Shown: positions 1 to 7,770 of the stretch, one piece after another | Layout: every line of letters begins with the position of its first letter | Position numbering within the stretch: the first letter of the stretch is position 1 | From: Deltaproteobacteria bacterium | Lineage (GTDB): Bacteria > UBA10199 > GCA-002796325 > 1-14-0-20-49-13 | Direction of reading: 5' to 3' | DNA: 39,721 nt | NCBI GenBank assembly: GCA_016180865.1 | Contig: JACPAJ010000013.1 | Span: forward strand, 1-39,721 | The notes under the pieces: model-generated | Database searches by the model: none | What the model was told of the DNA's origin: nothing | The model's input: only the letters and a program-made list of their open reading frames with translations | Position numbers and translations under genes: made by a program

Positions 1-1
1 G

Positions 2-1069
2 TTTGAGATAGAAGAGCTTATAGCCGTGATAGAAAAGCTGACGCGCACGCAGGAAGTAAGAAAAAGGCATAACGCGCTTTTGGAAGATGTATGCGGAACA
101 AACGCAGCGACGCGGTTTTTAGGAAATAGTCCTGCATTTTGCGAGCTTTTAAATACGGCCAGCCGGTTAAGAGGGCATAACGCAAACATATTAATAGAAG
201 GCGAAAGCGGAACCGGCAAAGAGCTTTTGGCAAAATATATACATAGCTTGGAGCGGGACATCCATCGGCCGTTCGTTGCTGTAAATTGCGCCGGAATACC
301 CGATACGCTAATGGAATCGGAGCTGTTTGGGTATGAAAAAGGCGCGTTTACCGGCGCGGTATGCAGAAAGATCGGCAAGTTTGAGTTTGCTAATAACGGA
401 GATATATTTTTAGACGAGATAAGCACGCTTAAGCCTGAACTGCAGGCAAAGCTTCTGCGCGTATTGCAGGAGAGAGAGGTAACTAGGCTAGGCGGAAACA
501 GCGTTATAAGGATAAATTTTAGAGTTATAGCGGCAACCAACCAGAATTTAGAGAAGATGGTGGAAGCCGGCCTGTTCAGGGCCGATTTGTATCATCGTTT
601 GGCGGTTGTTCATTTAAACGTGCCGCCGCTAAGGGAAAGGATCGACGACATACCCTTTTTAGCTAAACATTTTTTGGATAAATATAAGAGAGGGGATAAA
701 GCCAAAGAGATAACGTCTAAGGCGCTGAGCGCATTAAAAGACTATATTTGGCCCGGGAACGTCCGTGAGCTGGAGAATTTAATGCACAGTTTGACTGTTA
801 TGGTGCCGGAGCAGATAATAGACGAAGACGATTTGGCTGAACTGCGTAGCAAGAATCCTTATAGATATAAGACTAAGATGGAAGAAGACGGCAGAATATC
901 GAATTTAGCGCTGGATGAATATGTGGATACGCTGGCGCGTGATTATATAAAGCGGGTTTTAAGGATAAGCAAAGGGAATAAAACTGCCGCGGCAGAAAAG
1001 CTGAAGGTCAGCCGGTCGACGTTTTATAATCGCTGCAAGGAGCTTGGCATACCGCTGGAGAGGGAATAA
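2..1069 (+). CDS. NtrC-family sigma-54-dependent response regulator, 5' end cut by window edge
   Basis: AAA+ activator of sigma-54 RNA polymerase followed by a DNA-binding domain. The frame is open from base 2. Residues before the GTG at 26 read like the last helix of a receiver domain, so the real start and receiver probably lie upstream of the window. Visible motifs are Walker A GESGTGKE, the sigma-54 contact loop GAFTGA within ESELFGYEKGAFTGA, Walker B DIFLDEI, the arginine-finger region FRADLYHRL, and a C-terminal Fis-type helix-turn-helix ending in SRSTFYNRCKELGI. The next gene starts 5 bases after the stop. The likely partner is the hybrid kinase at 4855 or the small kinase at 7771, which has a sigma-54-type promoter. 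The family call is secure; the target genes are inferred. Confidence 0.93.
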   Translation, partial: FEIEELIAVIEKLTRTQEVRKRHNALLEDVCGTNAATRFLGNSPAFCELLNTASRLRGHNANILIEGESGTGKELLAKYIHSLERDIHRPFVAVNCAGIPDTLMESELFGYEKGAFTGAVCRKIGKFEFANNGDIFLDEISTLKPELQAKLLRVLQEREVTRLGGNSVIRINFRVIAATNQNLEKMVEAGLFRADLYHRLAVVHLNVPPLRERIDDIPFLAKHFLDKYKRGDKAKEITSKALSALKDYIWPGNVRELENLMHSLTVMVPEQIIDEDDLAELRSKNPYRYKTKMEEDGRISNLALDEYVDTLARDYIKRVLRISKGNKTAAAEKLKVSRSTFYNRCKELGIPLERE

Positions 1070-1073
1070 GGCC

Positions 1074-1271
1074 ATGAACGAATACGAAATAGGCATAAAA
1101 AAGCTTTTGCATGACATAAATAGTTCGCTGACGCCGTTAATCGGATTTTTGCGCGAAGTGGAGGCCAAAATAAGCAATAATCCCGATCTCTCCAAATATC
1201 ATGCCCTCGCAAAAAAAAGCGCGGAGAAGATTAAAAAGGCTATTTCGGAAGAAGGGAAGATGAAGAGATGA
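1074..1271 (+). CDS. Small stand-alone histidine-box (DHp-like) protein
   Basis: A 65-residue protein starting at the ATG at 1074, with AGGGA just upstream, between the sigma-54 regulator and the GNAT-like gene. It stays in frame to a TGA that overlaps the next start codon. It is predicted to be two helices. LLHDINSSLTPLIGF resembles the H-box of histidine kinases of the HD type, and the second helix is rich in Lys and Glu. There is no ATPase domain. Both neighbouring kinases, at 4855 and 7771, also carry His-Asp instead of the usual His-Glu in their H-box. It could be a phosphotransfer or dimerisation partner of these kinases, or the remnant of a longer kinase. The gene itself is well supported by operon packing; the function is inference. 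Confidence 0.6.
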   Translation: MNEYEIGIKKLLHDINSSLTPLIGFLREVEAKISNNPDLSKYHALAKKSAEKIKKAISEEGKMKR

Positions 1272-2014
1272 CACCCGCAGGCGTCAAAATTCTTGGCGTG
1301 TATAATAGCATTGAGATAATGCATATATCCAAGCCGGAGGATTCTCTGCTATCGGATCCTCAATTAAAAAGTAAAATACTTACTGAATGTAGGGAAGTGC
1401 AACTGGAGGTTTGGAATCCCAAAATGTCAATAGAAGAAAATACCATTAAAAATAGTGGATTAACTCTTTTGTCGCACGCCGGTAATTTTATTGGATTTAT
1501 CTCATATCAGGTCTTGCAATGTTCCAATTCACATATTCTATATTTTCATGACTTGATGATAAAAAAATCTTTTCAAAGTTTAGGGCTTTTTCGGACAGCG
1601 TTAATGATGTCTATCGTCTGCGCCTCTCAAGATTATAAGATGGATGAATTTACCGGTATGACGATTACGTACAATGCGAGGGTGATTAAGAGCTTATATT
1701 TCAAGCCGCATATTTTTAAAAATATCTCATTTCCGACGCCATCAAATAAGCACAAGATGCTGTTAAGAGAGCATGGAAGCCATTTTTTTGACCCAAGAGA
1801 ATTAGATATAGAAAACGGAATAGTAAGAAAAATGTGGCTGCAATCCAAGAAAGACGGCCAACATATAAATGATAATAGCGAACTTTCGATATTGACTGGC
1901 ACATATCTGAATCCCGTTGATGGAGACAGCATAGTACTATTATTTGATATTGATGAAAAGTCCATTGAACATATAAATAATTTTTTAAAGGAAAGGGTTG
2001 GTCAAACGCCATGA
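1268..2014 (+). CDS. GNAT-like acyltransferase-fold protein
   Basis: 248 residues; the start overlaps the preceding stop as ATGA and the 3' end overlaps the following gene by 4 bases, so it is translationally coupled on both sides. The central part looks like a GNAT fold. GFISYQVLQ then a strand and DLMIKKSFQSLGLFRTAL resembles the acyl-CoA pyrophosphate loop (Q-x-x-G-x-x), and TYNARVIKSLYFKP resembles the late GNAT helix. About 80 C-terminal residues are not recognised. The gene is AT-rich compared with the regulator upstream. It may make or modify a small acylated molecule, perhaps the ligand of the binding protein encoded next, but no substrate can be read from the sequence. Confidence 0.6.
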   Translation: MTPAGVKILGVYNSIEIMHISKPEDSLLSDPQLKSKILTECREVQLEVWNPKMSIEENTIKNSGLTLLSHAGNFIGFISYQVLQCSNSHILYFHDLMIKKSFQSLGLFRTALMMSIVCASQDYKMDEFTGMTITYNARVIKSLYFKPHIFKNISFPTPSNKHKMLLREHGSHFFDPRELDIENGIVRKMWLQSKKDGQHINDNSELSILTGTYLNPVDGDSIVLLFDIDEKSIEHINNFLKERVGQTP

Positions 2015-3594
2015 AAAGAAATGTAGCCATGTTTGCAGTTGTTATCATGGCGGTAGGTGCTGTGGGCTTTTTATTATGCGGAAGTTATTTTAAGGGAGAT
2101 TCTCTGCCAAAAAATCCAACTATCGGCAATAGTATTTATTATATGCCATTGGAGGATCGCGTTCAAACACTTAACCCGCGTGAAGTGCGGTTCAGATCCG
2201 ATTATCAAATAATGAAAGCTATATATGATCAGTTTATAGGGATTAGTCGTGACGGTTATGTTGCGCCGCGTGTTTGCTATCGCTGGGAAATTTCTGATGA
2301 TTTTAAGCGATACACCTTCTACTTAAAGGATGGTGTGTTTTTTCACGACGGTAAAAAGTTGACATCACGCGATATTCTTTTTTCATTTCATTATGCAGGC
2401 AAAAACCCAACGATATTATATAAACTATTTACCGATATTGATGGCTACGAAGAATATTACAGAGGGAAAGCAGATCATATAAGTGGCATAAAAATCATCG
2501 ACGATTATACAATTCAGATAACACTAAAAGACTCCAAACCAATCTTTTTATATAAGCTTTCCGATCCAAGATTTGTTATTCTACCGGAAAACTTTCATGG
2601 CATCGATGAGGCGGATTTTTTTAAGATGCCGATTGGCGCAGGTCCATATATGCTCAAATTTTGGGATGAAAATAAAATAGTGATTTCAAGATTTGATAAT
2701 TACTATGGGCAAAAAGGGTACATAAAAGAATTTCACATTATCCCTATGGAACGGCAGGATGTAATTAAAACATTTGAAAATGGCAAAATTTTTAATTTAC
2801 CATATTCATTAAATATTAAGACTAGTGAAATAAATAGGACTGATATTGCTTTTCAACGTGCCGATATGATTGGCGTACACATGTTATTTTTTAATAATCA
2901 AAAATATCCATTGACAAATAAATTTGTGCGTTTGGCAATAAGAGCCGCTATAGACAGAGATAGATTAGTCGAAAAATGTTATCCGGAGAATGAAGTTGCT
3001 TCCGGAATAATACCAACTGGACTTGTTGGTTCTGCAAATTCACGTGGCGAATTCTATGATTTGAATAATTCCGTTGAATATTATCTAAACAAAGCAGGAC
3101 TTAAGACTAAGGACTTGCCGCTAATGCATGTGATTCGTTTTAAGGAAACACAAGATAACTGTTTTAAACCCACCATTGAGAAGATGTTTAAGAACGCAAA
3201 GCTCCCGATTACTGTTGAAATTTTGTCATATGAGGATGGCATGAAGCTTTTTTCCGATAATGATTATCATATTTTGTCGGAATGGATAACTGTAAGAAAC
3301 CTTGAACCGCTAAATATAATTCATTTCTTTGATGGCAGATCCACACAAAATCTGGCAAAGATTGATGATATAGATATTAACAAATTGATCGATCTTGCAG
3401 AAGGTGCAAGATCCAGAGCATCGAGAGCGGCAATTTACAAGGAAATTAGCGATCATATCGTCAGAAAAGCATATGTCGTAGACATGGATTATCTTCGCAG
3501 AGATTTCATTTACGATCAGCGTGTTAGGGGGCCTTCAATTCCTGATCCAATAAGTCAATTAGTAGGGTTCAATGAGATATGGTTGGAGGACTGA
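2011..3594 (+). CDS. Family 5 extracellular solute-binding protein (OppA/DppA-like), membrane anchored
   Basis: 527 residues. The N-terminal hydrophobic segment (about residues 6-24, ending near GFLLCGS) is a signal anchor; a lipobox is possible but poor. Typical features of the peptide/nickel-binding family follow: LNPREV near the N-terminus, a WEISDDFKRYTFYLKDGVFF segment, the SRDILFSFHYAG motif, and KFVRLAIRAAIDRD in the hinge half. The length fits the family. No ABC permease or ATPase lies nearby. Instead the gene is packed between two GNAT-fold genes and a membrane hybrid kinase, so it may present a ligand to the kinase sensor rather than feed a transporter. AT-rich like its neighbours. 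Family call secure; sensory role inferred. Confidence 0.85.
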   Translation: MKRNVAMFAVVIMAVGAVGFLLCGSYFKGDSLPKNPTIGNSIYYMPLEDRVQTLNPREVRFRSDYQIMKAIYDQFIGISRDGYVAPRVCYRWEISDDFKRYTFYLKDGVFFHDGKKLTSRDILFSFHYAGKNPTILYKLFTDIDGYEEYYRGKADHISGIKIIDDYTIQITLKDSKPIFLYKLSDPRFVILPENFHGIDEADFFKMPIGAGPYMLKFWDENKIVISRFDNYYGQKGYIKEFHIIPMERQDVIKTFENGKIFNLPYSLNIKTSEINRTDIAFQRADMIGVHMLFFNNQKYPLTNKFVRLAIRAAIDRDRLVEKCYPENEVASGIIPTGLVGSANSRGEFYDLNNSVEYYLNKAGLKTKDLPLMHVIRFKETQDNCFKPTIEKMFKNAKLPITVEILSYEDGMKLFSDNDYHILSEWITVRNLEPLNIIHFFDGRSTQNLAKIDDIDINKLIDLAEGARSRASRAAIYKEISDHIVRKAYVVDMDYLRRDFIYDQRVRGPSIPDPISQLVGFNEIWLED

Positions 3595-4847
3595 TGGTGG
3601 ATATCAAAACCCGCATTTATCATAAGTTGGATAATATACCTCAATTAGAGTGGGATTGCCTAGCCAAAGGCTCTTCGATTTTCTACAATTATGGTTGGTT
3701 CAAAACGTTTGAACACGAGTTGTCAAATGAACCTGTTTATATAACAGCATATGCCGGTAAACGCCTGCTAGGTATATTGCCTGCTTTTATAGTGCGCGAT
3801 CCTAATACGTATGTATACCACAATCCACGTGACGTTATATTTTCCGACGATTTTTTGTTGCAAGCGGCCAATTTCGGAAGGGCTCATGTTTTAGTGCGAG
3901 CTTTTAAAAAGCTGAACAAGCGGATACATCCCATTCTTAATAAGATATTTTTCCCGGCATTGGTGTGTGTATCTCCCCTTGGATATGAAAGTGATCTATT
4001 GGTTGATAGAACGGATGTTTATCACAATGATATTGTTGTTCATTTGCTCAATGAAGCAGAACAAGTGGCTCAATCGCATAGAATACGAAGTGTAATGTTT
4101 TTGTGGGCACACAATACAAATACTATGCTTACAAAAAAACTGTATGAACACAAATATCTGGGTTCATATGGAAAACCAACATTTATAATGCCGGTAAAAT
4201 GGAGTTCGTTTGATGGCTATTTGTCAGATTTTAATTCCAACAGAAAATACTCCATTAATAAAGAAATAAAACACTTTGCCAAAACTGGCATTAGCCTTGA
4301 ATGTTGCCATAATCAAGAAATGAGTGCCAGCTTAGATAAGGTTGCGGCCCTCGTTAAAGAGCTTATGCAGAGACATGGGTATGAAATTTCCTTTGATAAA
4401 CAATTTAATAGAATAAAGGATTTATATCACAATTTGCCAAATGAGACGGTTACTTACCTCGCTAAAATAGATAATAAAATAATAGGTTACCTTCTTTCTT
4501 TTGTCAAAAATGGAATCTGTTATCCTAAATTACTTGGCTTTGATAATAACTTCACATCAGGAACATTTACGTATTTTAATATATTTTTTTATAACCTAAT
4601 CAAATCTGTAATAGAAACCGGTAAAATAAAACAAATTTACTATGGTTTTGCTTCTGAAGAGGCAAAATTTAAAAGAGGTTGTCAATCTTATAATGCCTAC
4701 AATTACTATAAGTTAATGAATTCCACTTGGCATTGCCTACTTGATAAATTTCTTAAACATTACAATAAAGCTAGAAAAAACTATTATAAGTCAAAATATG
4801 GGCATCTGGTTTTAGAAAAAGAAAATAGCTTTTTGAACAGCGAATAA
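3594..4847 (+). CDS. FemAB/DUF482-like GNAT-fold protein
   Basis: 417 residues starting at the ATG at 3594, which overlaps the upstream stop (TGATG) and has GGAGGA 3 bases before it. An upstream in-frame ATG at 3579 is less likely. The protein looks like the double-GNAT family annotated as peptidoglycan biosynthesis/recognition (DUF482, FemAB-like): an early WDCLAKGSSIFYNYGWFKTFE segment, FLWAHNTN, then a second GNAT half with YLAKIDNKIIGYLLSF and a conserved-looking tail YYGFASEEAKFKRGC. Relatives move amino-acyl or acyl groups onto peptidoglycan or small molecules. The gene is AT-rich and lies 7 bases before the hybrid kinase start. Substrate unknown. Confidence 0.72.
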   Translation: MVDIKTRIYHKLDNIPQLEWDCLAKGSSIFYNYGWFKTFEHELSNEPVYITAYAGKRLLGILPAFIVRDPNTYVYHNPRDVIFSDDFLLQAANFGRAHVLVRAFKKLNKRIHPILNKIFFPALVCVSPLGYESDLLVDRTDVYHNDIVVHLLNEAEQVAQSHRIRSVMFLWAHNTNTMLTKKLYEHKYLGSYGKPTFIMPVKWSSFDGYLSDFNSNRKYSINKEIKHFAKTGISLECCHNQEMSASLDKVAALVKELMQRHGYEISFDKQFNRIKDLYHNLPNETVTYLAKIDNKIIGYLLSFVKNGICYPKLLGFDNNFTSGTFTYFNIFFYNLIKSVIETGKIKQIYYGFASEEAKFKRGCQSYNAYNYYKLMNSTWHCLLDKFLKHYNKARKNYYKSKYGHLVLEKENSFLNSE

Positions 4848-4854
4848 AAAATAT

Positions 4855-7611
4855 ATGGCAAAGAAAAAAATGCTTTTGCATGTGATTTTATCGAATGAGC
4901 TGAAATACTTTGTAATAGTTTTTATGGCGTCCACAGCACTTATTTTGCTGGCAATTTCCGATTCCATTAATAAATATGGTAAAGCTTCAAATGAAGCCAC
5001 TATCAAGCAGACAACCGCCGCAATTTTGACATATTTACAGGAAGGCAATTATTACTCTTTAAAACATAACCTTGATCAGTTAACCTCCTCAGAGGTTCTA
5101 AAAAATGCAGTAGTGTTCGATCACCACGGCAAAAAATTTAGTGAAAGCGGAACTAATACAACCACTTTAGGAAAAATCAAAATTGATCAATCGTTGCCTC
5201 AAAAGCCAAACGAACTCAGTTATCAAAAAATCGGCACGCGTGAAATTATAGTTGCACATATTTATGATTCTGAGGGTGTTTTATGGGGTATCTTGGCTGT
5301 GGAAGCCAATAACGCTTTATCGTACTATCTTTTGAAAAATGTCTCTATAATTTTACTGATAAGCGCTGTCTTGCTGCTATTTTTGCATACTATGGTGAGT
5401 TATAAAGTAGTTTCTAAAGCGATTATGCCTTTGCGATTATTGACAAATGAGGTTGATAGCATCTCTACAAGTATACAGAATACCAGTAAAAATGGTTTTC
5501 ATCTTGATAGCAATATGATGACATACATTGAATCTCTATCTTTGAAGCTTAATCAGTTTACTGATGAAAAAGAGGAAATTCAAATTTTGATGTTTTCTTT
5601 CCGCAAATTATTGGAGGTCTTGATTACTTATTGGAGGCTTACCATTCAAAATAAATCCCTTGCCTCCATCGGCTCCTCTACGGCGATGGTGGCGCACGAT
5701 GTAAGAAAGCCTTTGACGAGCATGAAGGCGCTGCTGACGAGCTTGCCTGCGATAAAGGATAATCCGGCGGAACTGAAGAAGATGATATCGGTTGTGGACG
5801 GGAGCATAGTTCATACAAACGCCATGCTGAACGAGATACTGGATTTTTCGCGGGATTCTACGGCTTTGGAATTAAATGAGCACGATCCCGTAGGAGTGAT
5901 AACATCTGCTTTAAGCGATGTGCTTAGGAATCATCCTGGGAGCGATGTTAGAATAGAATATGATTTAAAGCACGCGCACGTGCTGCATGTGGACGGCAAT
6001 CGCATAATCAGAGTGCTTACGAATATAATAGACAACGCTCTAAGCGCGATGACGAACGGAGATGGCAAAGCGGTTGGGAGATTGCGGGTGAGGACGGAAG
6101 AGAAATCAGCAATCAATGCCCCCTCACCCTATCCCTCTCCCTCGAGGGGAGAGGGGAAGGGAGAGGGTGATAATATCATACGGATTATCATCTCCGATTC
6201 CGGACCCGGAATACCTGAAGACGCTTTGCCAAGGCTATTCGATCCATTTTTCACATTTGGGAAGAAGGGCGGCACGGGCTTAGGGCTAGCAATCTGCAAG
6301 AAAGTAATAGATATGCACGGGGGGAAGATAGAGGCGAGGAATGCATGTCATCCTTCAACGACCTGTCATCCCCGTGAAAACGGGGATCCAGAGTGTATGC
6401 ATGAGATTCCTGCTTTCGCAGGAATGACAGAGCACGGCGCTGAATTCATCATCGAGCTTCCGGCCGGCGAAAAAACCGCCGCAATAAACGAGTCAGAGCT
6501 GATAAATGATTCCAGCGAGCTAAAGGCATTTCGCGAAGAGGAGGCTCTGCGGGAGGATAGCGGGGGCGACATAGCCAACACGGCGGAGTTTATGCGAATA
6601 AATAAGGAGCGCGGGCGGTTATCCCGCATGCTGATAGTAGATGACGAGCCTTTGTTCAGAGAAACGATACGATATATGCTCAACGGTTTAGATCAGGTAA
6701 AAGACCATATAAGAGTAGTTGAAGTCGATAGCGCTGAGAAAGGGCTGGAGATGCTGGCTGGAGCAGGAGATCCTTCGGCCGCGCCTCAGGATGACAGGCC
6801 AATTTTTGACTACGTTATAGCCGACATAGATTTAGGCAAGCGGAAGATGAACGGATATGATTTTACGCAGGAGATATTAAAGAAATATCCAAATACATAC
6901 GTGCTGATACATTCAAATAAGCGGAAAGAGGAGCTGGATATAGAGATTCGCGTCATTGCGAGCGCAGCGAAGCAATCTCCCGAACCGAGTTGTATGCGGG
7001 AGATTGCTTCGTCGTCCCTCGATGGCCTCGGGACTCCTCGCAATGACATACAGCCCCGCTTCCTTGGCTTTCTCCCCAAGCCGATGAAGGCATCTGAGTT
7101 ATTGCAGTTTTTGGCTTGCAGGAGCTTTGAGATGGCGCAGCCACATGGCGGTGTCATTGCGAGCCGAGCACTCAATCCTTTGAGTGCTTCGGCGTGGCAA
7201 TCTCCCGAACACAATTGTATGCACGGGATTGCTTCGTCGCCTCCGGCTCCTCGCAATGACAAGAAGAATGTTCTTCTATTGAATGACGATGAAGGATTGA
7301 ATTTCAGCATAGGGATGACGTTGAAATCGCAGAATATGCATGTGACGGATGTAACGAGCGTTAAAGACGCGCTTCAAAAGTTAGCAAAGAACAAGTTTGA
7401 CATGATTATATCCGATATAAACTTGGGCGAAGGTCAGCCGAACGGATATGATTTTTTGAAAGAGGTGCGTAAAACCGAAAGCAGCGTTCCCTTTATCTTC
7501 GCATCCGGCTACAGCAAGGCCGAAGAATGGCCCAAAGCCTCCGCTGCAGGCGCAACCGCTTATCTTCAGCTCCCGATTGACCTAAAAGAAATGGTGGAAG
7601 TTTTTAGTTAA
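4855..7611 (+). CDS. Membrane hybrid histidine kinase with two receiver domains and in-frame repeat insertions
   Basis: 918 residues. Two membrane segments (about residues 17-35 and 163-181) flank an extracytoplasmic sensor. A linker follows, then an H-box VAHDVRKPLT with the phospho-acceptor His281, an N-box NRIIRVLTNIIDNA, G1 SDSGPGIPE, F-box FFTFGKK and G2 GTGLGLAICK. Receiver 1 begins at MLIVDDEP (phospho-site Asp657, Lys in FLPKPM). Receiver 2 begins at VLLLNDDE (Asp854), but its usual Lys is replaced (YLQLPID). Bases up to about 5640 are AT-rich and the rest is GC-richer. Five palindromic repeat pieces sit inside the ATPase domain, receiver 1 and the inter-receiver linker, all keeping the frame and avoiding catalytic motifs. 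The likely output partner is the NtrC-type regulator of the same operon. Domain calls are secure; ligand unknown. Confidence 0.9.
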   Translation: MAKKKMLLHVILSNELKYFVIVFMASTALILLAISDSINKYGKASNEATIKQTTAAILTYLQEGNYYSLKHNLDQLTSSEVLKNAVVFDHHGKKFSESGTNTTTLGKIKIDQSLPQKPNELSYQKIGTREIIVAHIYDSEGVLWGILAVEANNALSYYLLKNVSIILLISAVLLLFLHTMVSYKVVSKAIMPLRLLTNEVDSISTSIQNTSKNGFHLDSNMMTYIESLSLKLNQFTDEKEEIQILMFSFRKLLEVLITYWRLTIQNKSLASIGSSTAMVAHDVRKPLTSMKALLTSLPAIKDNPAELKKMISVVDGSIVHTNAMLNEILDFSRDSTALELNEHDPVGVITSALSDVLRNHPGSDVRIEYDLKHAHVLHVDGNRIIRVLTNIIDNALSAMTNGDGKAVGRLRVRTEEKSAINAPSPYPSPSRGEGKGEGDNIIRIIISDSGPGIPEDALPRLFDPFFTFGKKGGTGLGLAICKKVIDMHGGKIEARNACHPSTTCHPRENGDPECMHEIPAFAGMTEHGAEFIIELPAGEKTAAINESELINDSSELKAFREEEALREDSGGDIANTAEFMRINKERGRLSRMLIVDDEPLFRETIRYMLNGLDQVKDHIRVVEVDSAEKGLEMLAGAGDPSAAPQDDRPIFDYVIADIDLGKRKMNGYDFTQEILKKYPNTYVLIHSNKRKEELDIEIRVIASAAKQSPEPSCMREIASSSLDGLGTPRNDIQPRFLGFLPKPMKASELLQFLACRSFEMAQPHGGVIASRALNPLSASAWQSPEHNCMHGIASSPPAPRNDKKNVLLLNDDEGLNFSIGMTLKSQNMHVTDVTSVKDALQKLAKNKFDMIISDINLGEGQPNGYDFLKEVRKTESSVPFIFASGYSKAEEWPKASAAGATAYLQLPIDLKEMVEVFS
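6121..6170. repeat. In-frame palindromic repeat 1 inside the kinase gene
   Basis: C-rich then G-rich palindrome with outer arms TCACCCT (6124-6130) and AGGGTGA (6164-6170) and inner arms CCCTCTCCC and GGGAGAGGG. It resembles a common dispersed bacterial repeat and is translated as SPYPSPSRGEGKGEG. It falls in a loop between two strands of the ATPase domain, just before the strand leading to SDSGPGI. Confidence 0.8.
6364..6429. repeat. In-frame palindromic repeat 2 inside the kinase gene (66 bp)
   Basis: Ends in TGTCAT and ATGACA as inverted repeats and holds two internal hairpins, ATCCCCGTGAAAACGGGGAT and ATTCCTGCTTTCGCAGGAAT. Its length of 66 bp is exactly 22 codons. It is translated as CHPRENGDP followed by PAFAGMT, the usual reading of this widespread dispersed repeat. 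It sits between the G2 box and the last strand (EFIIELPAG) of the ATPase domain. An extra TGTCATCC lies 18 bp upstream (6346), perhaps a second partial copy. Confidence 0.85.
6767..6796. repeat. Short in-frame repeat piece inside receiver domain 1 (about 30 bp)
   Basis: On the minus strand this reads TGTCATCCTGAGG then CCGAAGGATCTC, the form of a very common dispersed bacterial repeat, here in a short version. It is translated as GDPSAAPQDD and lies between a helix (EKGLEMLAG) and the strand carrying the phospho-acceptor Asp (FDYVIADIDL). About 30 bp, a multiple of three. Confidence 0.6.
6952..7047. repeat. In-frame palindromic repeat 3 inside receiver domain 1 (96 bp)
   Basis: Perfect 11-bp terminal inverted repeats GTCATTGCGAG (6952-6962) and CTCGCAATGAC (7037-7047), with an internal hairpin (GCAATCTCCCG with CGGGAGATTGC). 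The length is 96 bp, exactly 32 codons. Translated as VIASAAKQS onward. It sits directly before the last strand of receiver 1, whose Lys-Pro (FLPKPM) follows the repeat. Confidence 0.88.
7153..7260. repeat. In-frame palindromic repeat 4 between receiver domains (108 bp)
   Basis: Same family as the repeat at 6952: perfect terminal inverted repeats GTCATTGCGAG (7153-7163) and CTCGCAATGAC (7250-7260), extendable by one base each side. The length is 108 bp, exactly 36 codons. It shares CAATCTCCCGAAC and GGATTGCTTCGTCG-type inner sequence with the first copy. It lies in the linker just before receiver 2 (VLLLNDDE). Confidence 0.88.
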
Positions 7612-7628
7612 GACGTGTGGTGAGGATA

Positions 7629-7648
7629 CCCCATTTTTATGGGTTTTC
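7629..7648 (+). terminator. Weak candidate terminator after the hybrid kinase
   Basis: Stem CCCAT (7630-7634) and ATGGG (7639-7643) around a TTTT loop, followed by TTTT. Only 5 base pairs, so weak. Its place 20 bases after the kinase stop is right for the end of the signalling operon. Confidence 0.35.
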
Positions 7649-7739
7649 TGCGACGCTCACGATAGTCGGATAAACACACAGACAACTAACCGAAATTCCA
7701 CAATAATTATAAAAAAAGAACTTATCATTTTTAAGTTGA

Positions 7740-7757
7740 TTGGCACGTTTTATGCTT
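7740..7757 (+). promoter_or_regulatory. Candidate sigma-54 (-24/-12) promoter
   Basis: TTGGCACGTTTTATGCTT matches the sigma-54 consensus TTGGCACG-N4-TTGC(A/T) with one mismatch in the -12 box. The GG (7742-7743) and GC (7754-7755) are separated by exactly 10 bases. It lies 14 bases before the ATG of the kinase at 7771. Transcription would start near 7767, leaving a 4-base leader. The sigma-54 activator encoded at the start of the window is an obvious candidate regulator. Confidence 0.6.
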
Positions 7758-7770
7758 TGTTATTGGTTTC

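Noticed and set aside
6346-6363. TGTCATCCTTCAACGACC as a separate full repeat
   Set aside because: Only TGTCATCC matches the repeat beginning at 6364; too short to call on its own.
6952-7260. Two similar repeats as a CRISPR or insertion-sequence pair
   Set aside because: Only two copies with no spacers, and about 100 bp each with no transposase; they fit dispersed palindromic repeats instead.
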